Positions 34,910 to 42,217 of a stretch of DNA of 64,000 bases are shown piece after piece. Origin of the DNA: JAYREN01 sp963663375. GTDB taxonomy: Bacteria > Acidobacteriota > Holophagae > Holophagales > Holophagaceae. Made by a program: the position numbers and the translations under genes. The notes beneath the pieces are model-generated. The model saw only the letters and a list, made by a program, of their open reading frames with translations. It did no database searches and had not been told where the DNA came from. The DNA lies in NCBI GenBank assembly GCA_963663375.1, contig OY760195.1:1-64000 (forward strand). Reading direction: 5' to 3'. Numbering within the stretch: the stretch's first letter is position 1; every line of letters starts with the position of its first letter.

Positions 34910-37900
34910 ATGGCTGGCATGTCCAGACTTCCAGAGAAGGCTCCGCGCGGGGATAGCTCCCCAGAGGCTTCGCCGGGATCATCAAGCCCATTGGGGGGTG
35001 ACGAGGTCACCCTGCCCGGGCCTCCCTCGTCCGAGTCCGGGGGTTTCCTTCCAGGGCCTCAGGACCTGGAGGAGGATGCCACCAGCGACGGCGGCTCCAG
35101 TGGGAGCGAGGGCTGGGCGGCGGTGCCGCCGTCCCTGGAGCGCAGCTCGGACGAGCTGATGGCAGCCTTTCCGCTGCCTCCCGAGGGCCGCTACACCCCT
35201 GTGGCGTTCCTGGGGGATGGGGGCATGGGCCGGGTCTACAAGGCCTTCGACAAGAAGCTCAACCGCATCGTGGCCATGAAGTTCATGCGGCACCTGGCCA
35301 CGGGCTCCCTGGAGCGGTTTCTCCAGGAAGGGCGGGCCCAGGCGCAGATCGAGCATCCCAACGTGGTGAGCATCTACTCCGTGGGGCAGGTGGATGGGCA
35401 GCCCTACCTGTCCATGCGCTACATCGATGGGCCCAACCTTCGCGCGGCCCTGCCGCAGCTGAACCTGGAACAGAAAGTGGGGATCATCCAGGAGGTGGCC
35501 GAGGCGCTGCAGGCCTGCCACCGCCTGGGCATCATCCACCGGGATGTGAAGCCCTCCAACATCATGCTGGAGGCCACGGAGAAGGGCACCTGGTGGCCCT
35601 TCGTGATGGATTTTGGCCTAGCCCGGGAGCAGGAGAGCGATAGCCTGACGGCCACGGGCGTGATCATGGGTACTCCCGCCTATTGCAGCCCCGAGCAGGT
35701 GCAGGGGCGGTTGGGGGAGATCGACCGGCGCTCCGATGTCTACTCCCTTGGGGCCACGCTCTACGAGTGCCTCTGCGGCGAGGCGCCCTTCTCGGCCAAG
35801 GCGGGGATCGTCGATCTCGTGCAGCAGATCGTGGAAGTGGATCCCATCCCACCTTCGCGGCGAGTCCCCAATCTTCCCAAGGATCTGGAAACCATCACCC
35901 TGAAGGCCCTGGAGAAGGATCCCGCCCGGCGCTACGAGTCCGCCAAGGCCATGGCGGATGATCTCAAGCGCTACCTGGAGGGCGATCCCATCGTGGCCCG
36001 GGCCAGCAGCCTGACGTACCGCCTGGGGAAGCGGGTGCGGAAGAACCGGCCCCTGGCCGTGGCCCTGGTGGGTTCCCTGGTGCTTTTTCTCGTCCTGGGC
36101 GGTTTCGGGATCCTGGCCGTGGTGCGGGTTCGCACCCAGGCCGCCAGTTCCCAGCGGTTCAGTCGGGCCGCCGAGCAGGTGGAAACCCTGCTCTTCCGGT
36201 CCCACAGCCTGCCGCTCCACGACATCACCCCGGAGCGTCGTCAGGCGGAAGCGCAGATGGAAGCCATCCAGGCGGACATGGCGCGCCTGGGCCGCTGGTC
36301 CGCGCCCGCCGGTCATCTGGCCCTGGGCCGATGTCAGCTCGCCCTGGGACGCCCCGCGGAGGCGCTGCCCGAGCTGGAAAAGGCCTGGCAGGCGAGTCGG
36401 GAGCGCGATCCCGAAGTCGCCCACGCCCTGGGGCTCGCGCTGTCCCGGGTCTATCTCGCCGAAATCGAACACCTTCGGGGCAAGGATCGGGAGGACCGCA
36501 AGCGGGAGCTGGACGCCTCCCACCGTAAGCGCGCCGCCGCCTGCTTCAAGCTCGCCCAGGGCCTGCAGCTGGAGAGCCCGGCTTTTGTGGAGGCCATGCT
36601 GGCCTTCATCGATGACCGTTTCGAGGACGCCCTGGAGCAGGCCCGCAAGGCCCAGCAGCAGACGCCCTGGCACCAGGAGGCCCGGGTGCTGGAGGCCGAT
36701 ATCCTCATGGCCCAGGCCCAGGAAACCCTGGGGCGGGGGGACTATCCCAAGGTGGTCGCCGACCTGGAGACTGCCGGGCGCTCTCTCGCCAAGGCCATGG
36801 ATCTGGCCCGCAGCGCCCCCCGGCCCCTGGAGCGGGAGATCCAGCGCCGCATCCTTCATTTCCGGGTCAAGGAAAACAAGGGCATCGCCCAGAGGTCGGA
36901 CTATCTCTGGGTGATGGAGGCGGTGGCCCAGGCCCGCAAGGCGGAACCCTCCAACTGGAAGGTCTGCAGCCATGCCTCCAGCATCCATCGCTACTGGGGC
37001 ACTGTGCAGATGACCCGGCGGGAGGATCCTGGCGATGCCCTGACCTCCGCCATCGCTGAGGCCGAGGCTGGGCTGGCCCTGCGGCCCGATTCGGCGGGCC
37101 TAGCCAATGATCTGGTGACCGCCCTGCGCTACCTGGCCCGACAGAAACTGGACCTCGGCCAGGATCCCGAACCCACCATCGCCCGGGCCATCGAGGTGGC
37201 GCAGACGGCCCTGAAGGGCTCCCAGCTCCGGGACTACCTGCTGAACAACCTGGGCAACTGCCTGGAATTCCGGGCCGTTCTCCAGATGAGCCAGGGCCAG
37301 GATCCCGAGCCCACCGTCCGTCAGGCCGTGGCCTGCCTCCAGGAGGCGGCCTCGCTGAAACCCTGGGTGGGACACGCCTCCAGCGAAGGCTACGTGAAGG
37401 TGGTCCTGGCCACCTATCAGGACTGGATGGGCCGGGATAATTCCCAGGCCCTGGCCGATGGCCTCAAGGCCCTGAACGAGGCGAATCGGCTGAATGCCAA
37501 CAGCTACCGGGTCAATTGGACGCTCTGCCGACTGCATCTCCTGCATGCCCAGCGGACGGGCCTTCCTTCCCATGAGGCCACCCGGGAAGTCGCCCTCGCC
37601 CGCCAGGCCTTCGACCGCACCCTGGCGCTCAACCCCACACTGCCCGAGGCGGCTGCGCTGGAAGCCTCGCTCCTGGCCGCCGAAGCCCGTGTGAGCGCGG
37701 GGCGAACCCGCCTTCAATGCCTGGGCAGGGGCCTTCGCGCCATCGAGGGCGCCGTGGTTTCCGCGGAGCGCACCGACGCCCGGGAAAGTCGTGTCCTCGA
37801 GTCCGCCGGAGATCTCCAGGAAGCGGGCGCGATACTGCCCGCCCCCCTCGCGGCGCGACTCCTGGCCCTGGCCGACCGCACCGTGGCCCGCCAGCCCTGG

Positions 37901-38050
37901 GATGCCTGGACCCACTTCCAACGCGGCCGCCTCCTGCACCACCTCGGCCGCAACGCCGAAGCGGCAACCTCTCTGCAGAAGGCCCTCCAGCAGAACCCGA
38001 ACCTGGCGCGGCTGGTGAAGGCGCTTCAGGCACCGCAAGGGCCTCGTTGA
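34910..38050 (+). CDS. Transmembrane Ser/Thr protein kinase with TPR-rich C-terminus
   Basis: About 1046 residues from the ATG at 34910 (34919 possible). A disordered Ser/Gly/Pro-rich N-terminus (1-85) precedes a Hanks-type kinase domain (about 92-365). It contains the glycine loop LGDGGMGRVYKAF, lysine in VAMKFMR, catalytic loop HRDVKPSN (about 210), DFGLA and the APE-like SPEQV. A single TM (about 383-405, VALVGSLVLFLVLGGFGIL) leads to a long helical, Ala/Leu-rich TPR-like region outside. This layout is common in large-genome bacteria such as acidobacteria. Target unknown. Confidence 0.92.
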   Translation: MAGMSRLPEKAPRGDSSPEASPGSSSPLGGDEVTLPGPPSSESGGFLPGPQDLEEDATSDGGSSGSEGWAAVPPSLERSSDELMAAFPLPPEGRYTPVAFLGDGGMGRVYKAFDKKLNRIVAMKFMRHLATGSLERFLQEGRAQAQIEHPNVVSIYSVGQVDGQPYLSMRYIDGPNLRAALPQLNLEQKVGIIQEVAEALQACHRLGIIHRDVKPSNIMLEATEKGTWWPFVMDFGLAREQESDSLTATGVIMGTPAYCSPEQVQGRLGEIDRRSDVYSLGATLYECLCGEAPFSAKAGIVDLVQQIVEVDPIPPSRRVPNLPKDLETITLKALEKDPARRYESAKAMADDLKRYLEGDPIVARASSLTYRLGKRVRKNRPLAVALVGSLVLFLVLGGFGILAVVRVRTQAASSQRFSRAAEQVETLLFRSHSLPLHDITPERRQAEAQMEAIQADMARLGRWSAPAGHLALGRCQLALGRPAEALPELEKAWQASRERDPEVAHALGLALSRVYLAEIEHLRGKDREDRKRELDASHRKRAAACFKLAQGLQLESPAFVEAMLAFIDDRFEDALEQARKAQQQTPWHQEARVLEADILMAQAQETLGRGDYPKVVADLETAGRSLAKAMDLARSAPRPLEREIQRRILHFRVKENKGIAQRSDYLWVMEAVAQARKAEPSNWKVCSHASSIHRYWGTVQMTRREDPGDALTSAIAEAEAGLALRPDSAGLANDLVTALRYLARQKLDLGQDPEPTIARAIEVAQTALKGSQLRDYLLNNLGNCLEFRAVLQMSQGQDPEPTVRQAVACLQEAASLKPWVGHASSEGYVKVVLATYQDWMGRDNSQALADGLKALNEANRLNANSYRVNWTLCRLHLLHAQRTGLPSHEATREVALARQAFDRTLALNPTLPEAAALEASLLAAEARVSAGRTRLQCLGRGLRAIEGAVVSAERTDARESRVLESAGDLQEAGAILPAPLAARLLALADRTVARQPWDAWTHFQRGRLLHHLGRNAEAATSLQKALQQNPNLARLVKALQAPQGPR

Positions 38051-38206
38051 ATCAAGTGAGGTCAGCCAATTAAGGTCCAAAATAGGCTTCCCGCAGGAGT
38101 GGTTGGGCCAGGCGGGATCATTGGCCTCGGAGGCATAGGTCCTGACCCCAGCGCGCATGGCCGAAGCCCTTCTGAAGAATGGGAAGCCTCCGCCAATGCA
38201 AAAAAT
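38051..38206. other. Short intergenic stretch before the duplicated repeat units
   Basis: No gene seen. This begins a 490-base gene-free interval (38051-38543) which holds two D-family repeats and a decayed copy of the 3-prime end of the XRE regulator gene, described separately. Confidence 0.5.
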
Positions 38207-38224
38207 CACGAGCACTGGCCTGTC

Positions 38225-38297
38225 TTTATCCCATTCATCCTCTTCATCCTGGCTCAGCATTTTTTAGCCAGGATAAAGAGGATGCACAGGATGAAAA
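38225..38297. repeat. D-family palindromic repeat, copy 1
   Basis: The left arm has tandem units ATTCATCC, TCTTCATCC, TGGCT. The right arm reads AGCCAGGATAAAGAGGATGC then ACAGGATGAAAA. The centre is an 11-base T-rich loop. The whole can fold into a long hairpin. Part of duplication unit 1. Confidence 0.9.
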
Positions 38298-38309
38298 CCG
38301 AATCCTGGC

Positions 38310-38440
38310 TCAGCCCACCACGATCCAGATGGGTTTCCCAGCGCGCACGGACTCGCGCAGGAGGCGCTGGGCCTGGGCGAGGCCCATGGCTTCGGAGATC
38401 AGGCCGTCCACTCCGATGTGCATGGTGGCGAGGCCTTCTT
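38310..38440 (-). pseudogene. Truncated 3-prime copy of the XRE regulator gene
   Basis: Read on the minus strand it encodes a remnant ending MGLAQAQRLLRESVRAGKPI then WIVVG and stop, parallel to the last 43 residues of the intact regulator (MSLATAQRLLREAVRAGKPI then WIVVG). It has no start codon region and ends at the duplication boundary. Confidence 0.85.
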
Positions 38441-38457
38441 CACGAGCACTGGCCTGC

Positions 38458-38531
38458 TTTTATCCCATTCATCCTCTTCATCCTGGCTCAACTTTTTTAA
38501 GCCAGGATGAACAGGATGCACAGGATGAAAA
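38458..38531. repeat. D-family palindromic repeat, copy 2
   Basis: Arms TTTTATCCCATTCATCCTC-TTCATCCTGGCT and AGCCAGGATGAACAGGATGC-ACAGGATGAAAA around a T-rich loop. It lies 12 bases beyond the stop of the intact XRE regulator, and may serve as its terminator. Confidence 0.9.
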
Positions 38532-38543
38532 CTGAATCCCGGC

Positions 38544-38978
38544 TCAGCCCACCACGATCCAGATGGGCTTCCCGGCGCGCACGGCCTCCCTTAGCAGGCG
38601 CTGGGCGGTGGCCAGGCTCATGGCCTCGGAGGCGAGGCCGTTCACGCCGACCTGCATCGCAGGGAAACCTTCCTGGGGAGGCGGCAGGGTGACGGACCGG
38701 GCGTAGGCCCTCGATTCGCCCACCCCGGATTCCGGCAGCGCATGCAGAGGACCGAATTCCAACTCCGCCCGGGAATAGGCCAGTTTTTGCTCCAACAGGG
38801 TCCAGGTGCGCTTGCCCGGCTTGCGCTGGCCGCGTTCCCACAGCGAGATGGTCTGCTGGCTCACATCCAAGTGATCCGCGAATTCCCGCTGCCCCATGTT
38901 CAGCCGCGCACGCACCAGCTTTAGGTTGCGGTGAAAAGCGTAAGGGCGTTTCGCGCCTTGTCCCTTGGCGCCGCTCAT
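38544..38978 (-). CDS. XRE-family transcriptional regulator, probable controller of the type III R-M genes
   Basis: 144 residues from the ATG at 38978 (a TTG at 38999 would add seven residues but lies inside the operator). The HTH domain (about 15-75) reads LVRARLNMGQREFADHLDVS, QQTISLWERGQRKPG. The C-terminal part (about 85-144) is of unknown fold and ends GKPIWIVVG. It is divergent from the mod gene. An ACAAC-N3-GTTGT palindrome sits 18-30 bases before its start and a mirrored copy just before mod, so auto- and cross-regulation is likely. Confidence 0.85.
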   Translation of the reverse strand: MSGAKGQGAKRPYAFHRNLKLVRARLNMGQREFADHLDVSQQTISLWERGQRKPGKRTWTLLEQKLAYSRAELEFGPLHALPESGVGESRAYARSVTLPPPQEGFPAMQVGVNGLASEAMSLATAQRLLREAVRAGKPIWIVVG

Positions 38979-38995
38979 GGGTGGGCCGGGAAATG

Positions 38996-39008
38996 ACAAC
39001 TCTGTTGT
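38996..39008. promoter_or_regulatory. Operator-like palindrome 1 (regulator side)
   Basis: ACAAC-TCT-GTTGT, perfect 5-bp half sites. The extended match TACAAC-N3-GTTGTCA is read on the minus strand, towards the XRE gene, whose ATG begins 18 bases away. Paired with the site at 39145-39157. Confidence 0.7.
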
Positions 39009-39144
39009 AAAACGCTACTTCCAGGCCCCTCGCTCCGAGTGATCGAGCGGAATTGCGGGGCAGTAGGCATGGGATTGAGGCTAGGGCGGCGGAGAAAACC
39101 CCGGAAGAGCCACGCCCAGAGCGAGGAAGGCCGCGCTTTCTGCT

Positions 39145-39157
39145 ACAACTTTGTTGT
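39145..39157. promoter_or_regulatory. Operator-like palindrome 2 (mod side)
   Basis: ACAAC-TTT-GTTGT in the context TACAAC-N3-GTTGTCA on the plus strand, 7 bases before the ATG at 39164 and 22 before the ATG at 39179 of mod. It is the mirror image of operator 1, with the pair spanning the divergent promoter region. A repressor bound here would block mod transcription or translation initiation. Confidence 0.7.
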
Positions 39158-39163
39158 CACTTC

Positions 39164-41479
39164 ATGCGAGCTTGCCCCATGCCCGAGCCCCAGGACTTTG
39201 CGCTGCAACCCTTCGAGGGAAAGGCCCGGCCTGCGGAGCCGCCCCGGATGCTGGACGAGGAAAGTCTGGACGACGCCTATCCGACGACGGGCACACCTTC
39301 GTCGGTGGCCGAGGCGGAAGGCGGGCGGCGCAAGAAGCGCAACACGGCGCGGCTGGTGTGGGACAGCAAGCCCAAACGGGCGCCCAATCCTAAGAACCTG
39401 GGGTTCCAGATCGCCGAGGTGGTGGTGCCCAACCCCGCACAGGCCGGGCCGCGCCTGCCCTTCGACCCCGTGGCGGGCGAAGTGGATACCTCAAGCTGCA
39501 ACCGCCTGATCTGGGGCGACAACCTGCTGGTGATGCAGGCCCTGCTGGCCCAGGGCTATGAAGGCAAGATCAACCTCATTTACATCGACCCGCCCTTCGA
39601 CTCCAAGGCCGACTACAGCCACAGCGTGCAGCTAACACCGGATGAAGCAGGGAAAGGCGGCGGCGAGCTGAATGCTGATATGAGCGCCCTGGAGCGACTG
39701 GCCTACCGGGATACCTGGGAGGACGGGACGGACAGCTATCTGGACATGCTGTTTCCGAGGCTACAAATGATGCATCGCTTGTTGGCGGAGGATGGCAGTA
39801 TTTTTGTCCATTTAGGCTGGCAAGTGAAATCCCTTGTCCGGATTGCCATGGATGAAATTTTCGGTAGAAACAACCTGTTAAATGAACTGGTTTGGCAACG
39901 ATTCAATTTTCATGCAGATGCCAATAAATTTGGAATAGTGCATGAATATCTCCTCTTCTATGGGAAATCTGAAAATTATAAATTCATCAAGCAATATCAA
40001 GATCTCAAAGAAGAATACAAAGAAAGTCACTTCACTCAAGTGGATGAGCATGGTGAGCGATACCGGCTCGACAACGCGACTGCACCGGGCCACGGGAAGA
40101 CCGGGAAACCTATGCGTTTTGGGGATCGGATCCTAACTCCGCCGCCTGGAGCCATGTGGCGTTGGCGGCAAGAGCTGATTGATGAGTTGGTGGGCCAAGG
40201 GAAAATTGTTTTCACCTCAAGCGGCATGCCAGCGGTCAAGCGCTACATGAACGAATCCCAGGCTGCAGTTCATTCGATCTGGCAGGATGTGAAGCCTCTA
40301 AATTCTCAGGCAGCAGAAAGAGTTGAATACGATACCCAGAAGCCTGAGAGCCTCCTTGAGCGGATTCTGAGCACCACCACGGATGAAAACGATCTCGTCG
40401 CCGACTTCTTCTGTGGTTCCGGCACCACCGCCGCCGTGGCGGAAAAGCTGGGCCGCCGCTGGATCACCTCGGATCTCGGCAAGGCCTCCATCCAGGTTTC
40501 CCGCAATCGCTTCGTGAAGATGGGCGAACCGGGCAGTGGCGGCCTCGCCTTCCAGCGTGCGGATAGCGCCACGCGCTGCTCGCCCTTTGTCGTGGAGAAT
40601 CTGGGCAACTATCAGCGGCAGCTCATCTACCTCAACGACCACAAGCTCAAGCAAGTGGGGCCGCTGGTGCTCACGCTCTTCGGGGCGCTGCCCCATCCCA
40701 GCGAACGCAACCTGGGCACGCAAACCGCCAATGACCCGGTGACGGGGCGTCTGCAGCGGCGGCTGGTGCTGGTGGGCGATCCGGATCGGCCCCTCTCGGC
40801 GCGGCGGGTGGCGGAGGCGGCGCGACTGCTGAACAGCCTGGATGGGGGCGGCTACGCGCGGCTGGTGGCCCTGGGCTGGGACTTTGAGCTGAACTTCGAC
40901 GCGGGGCTCCAGCGGCTCCTGGGCGCGGATATCACCAAGGTGGAAGCCCGCATCGTGCCCACGGATGTCATCGAGTTCCTGAAGAAGATCCCCGAGGGCG
41001 CCGGGCCAGACAATGTGGAGGTCGAGCGCCTGCGGGACAAGGTGGCCTTCTTCGAGAAACCCTGGCTGGAGGCGCCCACCTTCACCGTGCAGGGCTGGCT
41101 GGAACAGGACGGGCAGCGCCAGTTGAAGGTGACGTTGAAACTGGGGCGCTACCTGCTGCGCAGTGTGCCCTCGGGCCTCAAGGACTTCGCCAAGATGAGC
41201 GAGAGTGAAAAGGCCGAATGGCTGAGGAAGGCCGGAGGCGCGGATGGCTTGAATCTCATCGACTTCTGGTGCGTGGATGACGATCTGGGTGGGTCCGATG
41301 GCAAACGCCCCTTCACCAGCACCCAGCAGGATCTGCGGGGCCTGGGCAAGCGGGTGCGCCGCATCGTGAGCGAGATGGAACTGGTCTATACGCCGCGCCC
41401 TGGGCGGCAGGTTGGCCTGCGCATGGTGGATGTCTTCGGCAACGACGCCGCCTGGCGAGGGTTTCTGCCGGAAGGATGA
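39164..41479 (+). CDS. mod: Type III restriction-modification DNA methyltransferase (Mod)
   Basis: About 771 residues (ATG at 39164; 39179 is also possible and removes five residues). Beta-class N6-adenine methyltransferase: catalytic motif IV IDPPFDSKADY (about 140) precedes the SAM motif I DFFCGSGTTAAVAEKLG (about 413). The stretch between them, the target-recognition region, contains an AT-rich island at about 39840-40020 (near one third G+C by hand count) with residues such as KFGIVHEYLLFYGKSENYKF. Mod methylates one strand and supplies specificity to Res. Res follows after the repeat/GxxExxY cassette. Confidence 0.92.
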   Translation: MRACPMPEPQDFALQPFEGKARPAEPPRMLDEESLDDAYPTTGTPSSVAEAEGGRRKKRNTARLVWDSKPKRAPNPKNLGFQIAEVVVPNPAQAGPRLPFDPVAGEVDTSSCNRLIWGDNLLVMQALLAQGYEGKINLIYIDPPFDSKADYSHSVQLTPDEAGKGGGELNADMSALERLAYRDTWEDGTDSYLDMLFPRLQMMHRLLAEDGSIFVHLGWQVKSLVRIAMDEIFGRNNLLNELVWQRFNFHADANKFGIVHEYLLFYGKSENYKFIKQYQDLKEEYKESHFTQVDEHGERYRLDNATAPGHGKTGKPMRFGDRILTPPPGAMWRWRQELIDELVGQGKIVFTSSGMPAVKRYMNESQAAVHSIWQDVKPLNSQAAERVEYDTQKPESLLERILSTTTDENDLVADFFCGSGTTAAVAEKLGRRWITSDLGKASIQVSRNRFVKMGEPGSGGLAFQRADSATRCSPFVVENLGNYQRQLIYLNDHKLKQVGPLVLTLFGALPHPSERNLGTQTANDPVTGRLQRRLVLVGDPDRPLSARRVAEAARLLNSLDGGGYARLVALGWDFELNFDAGLQRLLGADITKVEARIVPTDVIEFLKKIPEGAGPDNVEVERLRDKVAFFEKPWLEAPTFTVQGWLEQDGQRQLKVTLKLGRYLLRSVPSGLKDFAKMSESEKAEWLRKAGGADGLNLIDFWCVDDDLGGSDGKRPFTSTQQDLRGLGKRVRRIVSEMELVYTPRPGRQVGLRMVDVFGNDAAWRGFLPEG

Positions 41480-41529
41480 GCCGGGATGAGAAGCAAGGCC
41501 AGGACCCTAATGCATTCAAATCAGTCTGC

Positions 41530-41620
41530 TTTTATTTTTTATCCTATTCATCCTGTTTATCCTGGCTTCAAAAGCTTTTTAGCCAGGATGGATAGGATAA
41601 ACAGGATAAATAAAGATAGA
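41530..41620. repeat. D-family palindromic repeat, copy 3
   Basis: Arms TTATCCTGG-family units: ATCCTATTCATCCTGTTTAT-CCTGGCT (41541-41567) and AGCCAGGATGGATAGGATAA-ACAGGATAAA (41581-41610). It bounds the 3-prime side of the GxxExxY gene, 51 bases after mod ends. Confidence 0.92.
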
Positions 41621-41650
41621 AAACCATGCTTTGATCATGGCAAATTAATT

Positions 41651-42040
41651 TTATCCGGGCGTACCTTCGCTACCGGGATGGAAGTATCGTTTGACGTCGA
41701 TCCTGGCCTTTCCGAAGTTGAGGAGGAGGCAGGTGGGTTTGCCGGTGGCCTTGAGGTAGTTGAGGCACTGGGCGGTGTAGAAGTCGGCGTGGTCGCGGGT
41801 AGCCTTCAGTTCGACCAGAACTGTGTTTTCCACCAGCAGGTCCGCGACGAAATCGCCCACCAGGACGCCGTCGTAATGGACCTCAATGCCCTGTTGCTGG
41901 AGGACGGCCAGCCCGTGCTTGCGCAGCTCGTGGGCCAGGGCATTCTCGTAGACCTTCTCAAGGAATCCCGGTCCCAGCGTGTTGGCCACTGTGTAGGCAC
42001 AGCCAATGATCCGCTCCGTCAGCGCATCGTCTGGTCGCAT
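41651..42040 (-). CDS. GxxExxY family protein (PD-(D/E)XK-like nuclease)
   Basis: 129 residues from the ATG at 42040, with AGGAG about 8 bases upstream; a longer reading would run into the flanking repeat. The family motif is GFLEKVY (G-x-x-E-x-x-Y, about residues 20-26) in NTLGPGFLEKVYENAL. A PD-(D/E)XK-like core follows: VGDFVADLLVENTVLVELKA (Asp, then ExK) near residues 55-75. Family function is unestablished. It is the only gene inside a cassette bounded by D repeats (41530-41620, 42115-42200), transcribed against mod and res. Confidence 0.88.
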   Translation of the reverse strand: MRPDDALTERIIGCAYTVANTLGPGFLEKVYENALAHELRKHGLAVLQQQGIEVHYDGVLVGDFVADLLVENTVLVELKATRDHADFYTAQCLNYLKATGKPTCLLLNFGKARIDVKRYFHPGSEGTPG

Positions 42041-42114
42041 ATTCGAACTCCTGGGATAGATCGAGTCAGGATAAGTGCAAAATGCCATGCAAAGAAAGGT
42101 GTCCTGTTCATTCG

Positions 42115-42200
42115 CTTTTATCCTGTTCATCCTGTGCATCCTGTGCATCCTGGCTATAAAAAGAATTTAGCCAGGATAAATAGGATAAACAGGATAAAAA
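42115..42200. repeat. D-family palindromic repeat, copy 4
   Basis: The left arm has three tandem units (TATCCTGTTC, ATCCTGTGC, ATCCTGTGC, then ATCCTGGCTA) and the right arm TAGCCAGGATAAATAGGATA-AACAGGATAAAAA. It bounds the 5-prime side of the GxxExxY gene and ends 18 bases before the res start, so it also forms the immediate leader of res. Confidence 0.92.
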
Positions 42201-42217
42201 TCCAAAAATTTGACTGA

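Larger units (their letters stand above)
38207..38674. repeat. 234-bp tandem duplication containing a D repeat and the regulator 3-prime end
   Basis: Unit 1 (38207-38440) and unit 2 (38441-38674) align base for base with scattered substitutions. Both start CACGAGCACTGGCCTG, run through a D-family palindrome and then the last 40 or so codons of the XRE regulator (minus strand). The regulator stop codons at 38310 and 38544 are exactly 234 bases apart. Unit 2 continues into the complete gene, so unit 1 is a diverged fragment. Confidence 0.9.

Noticed and set aside
38225..42200. Short tandem ATCCTG units considered as a CRISPR array
   Set aside because: Units are 8-10 bases, imperfect and arranged as inverted arms without regular unique spacers; no cas gene is near.
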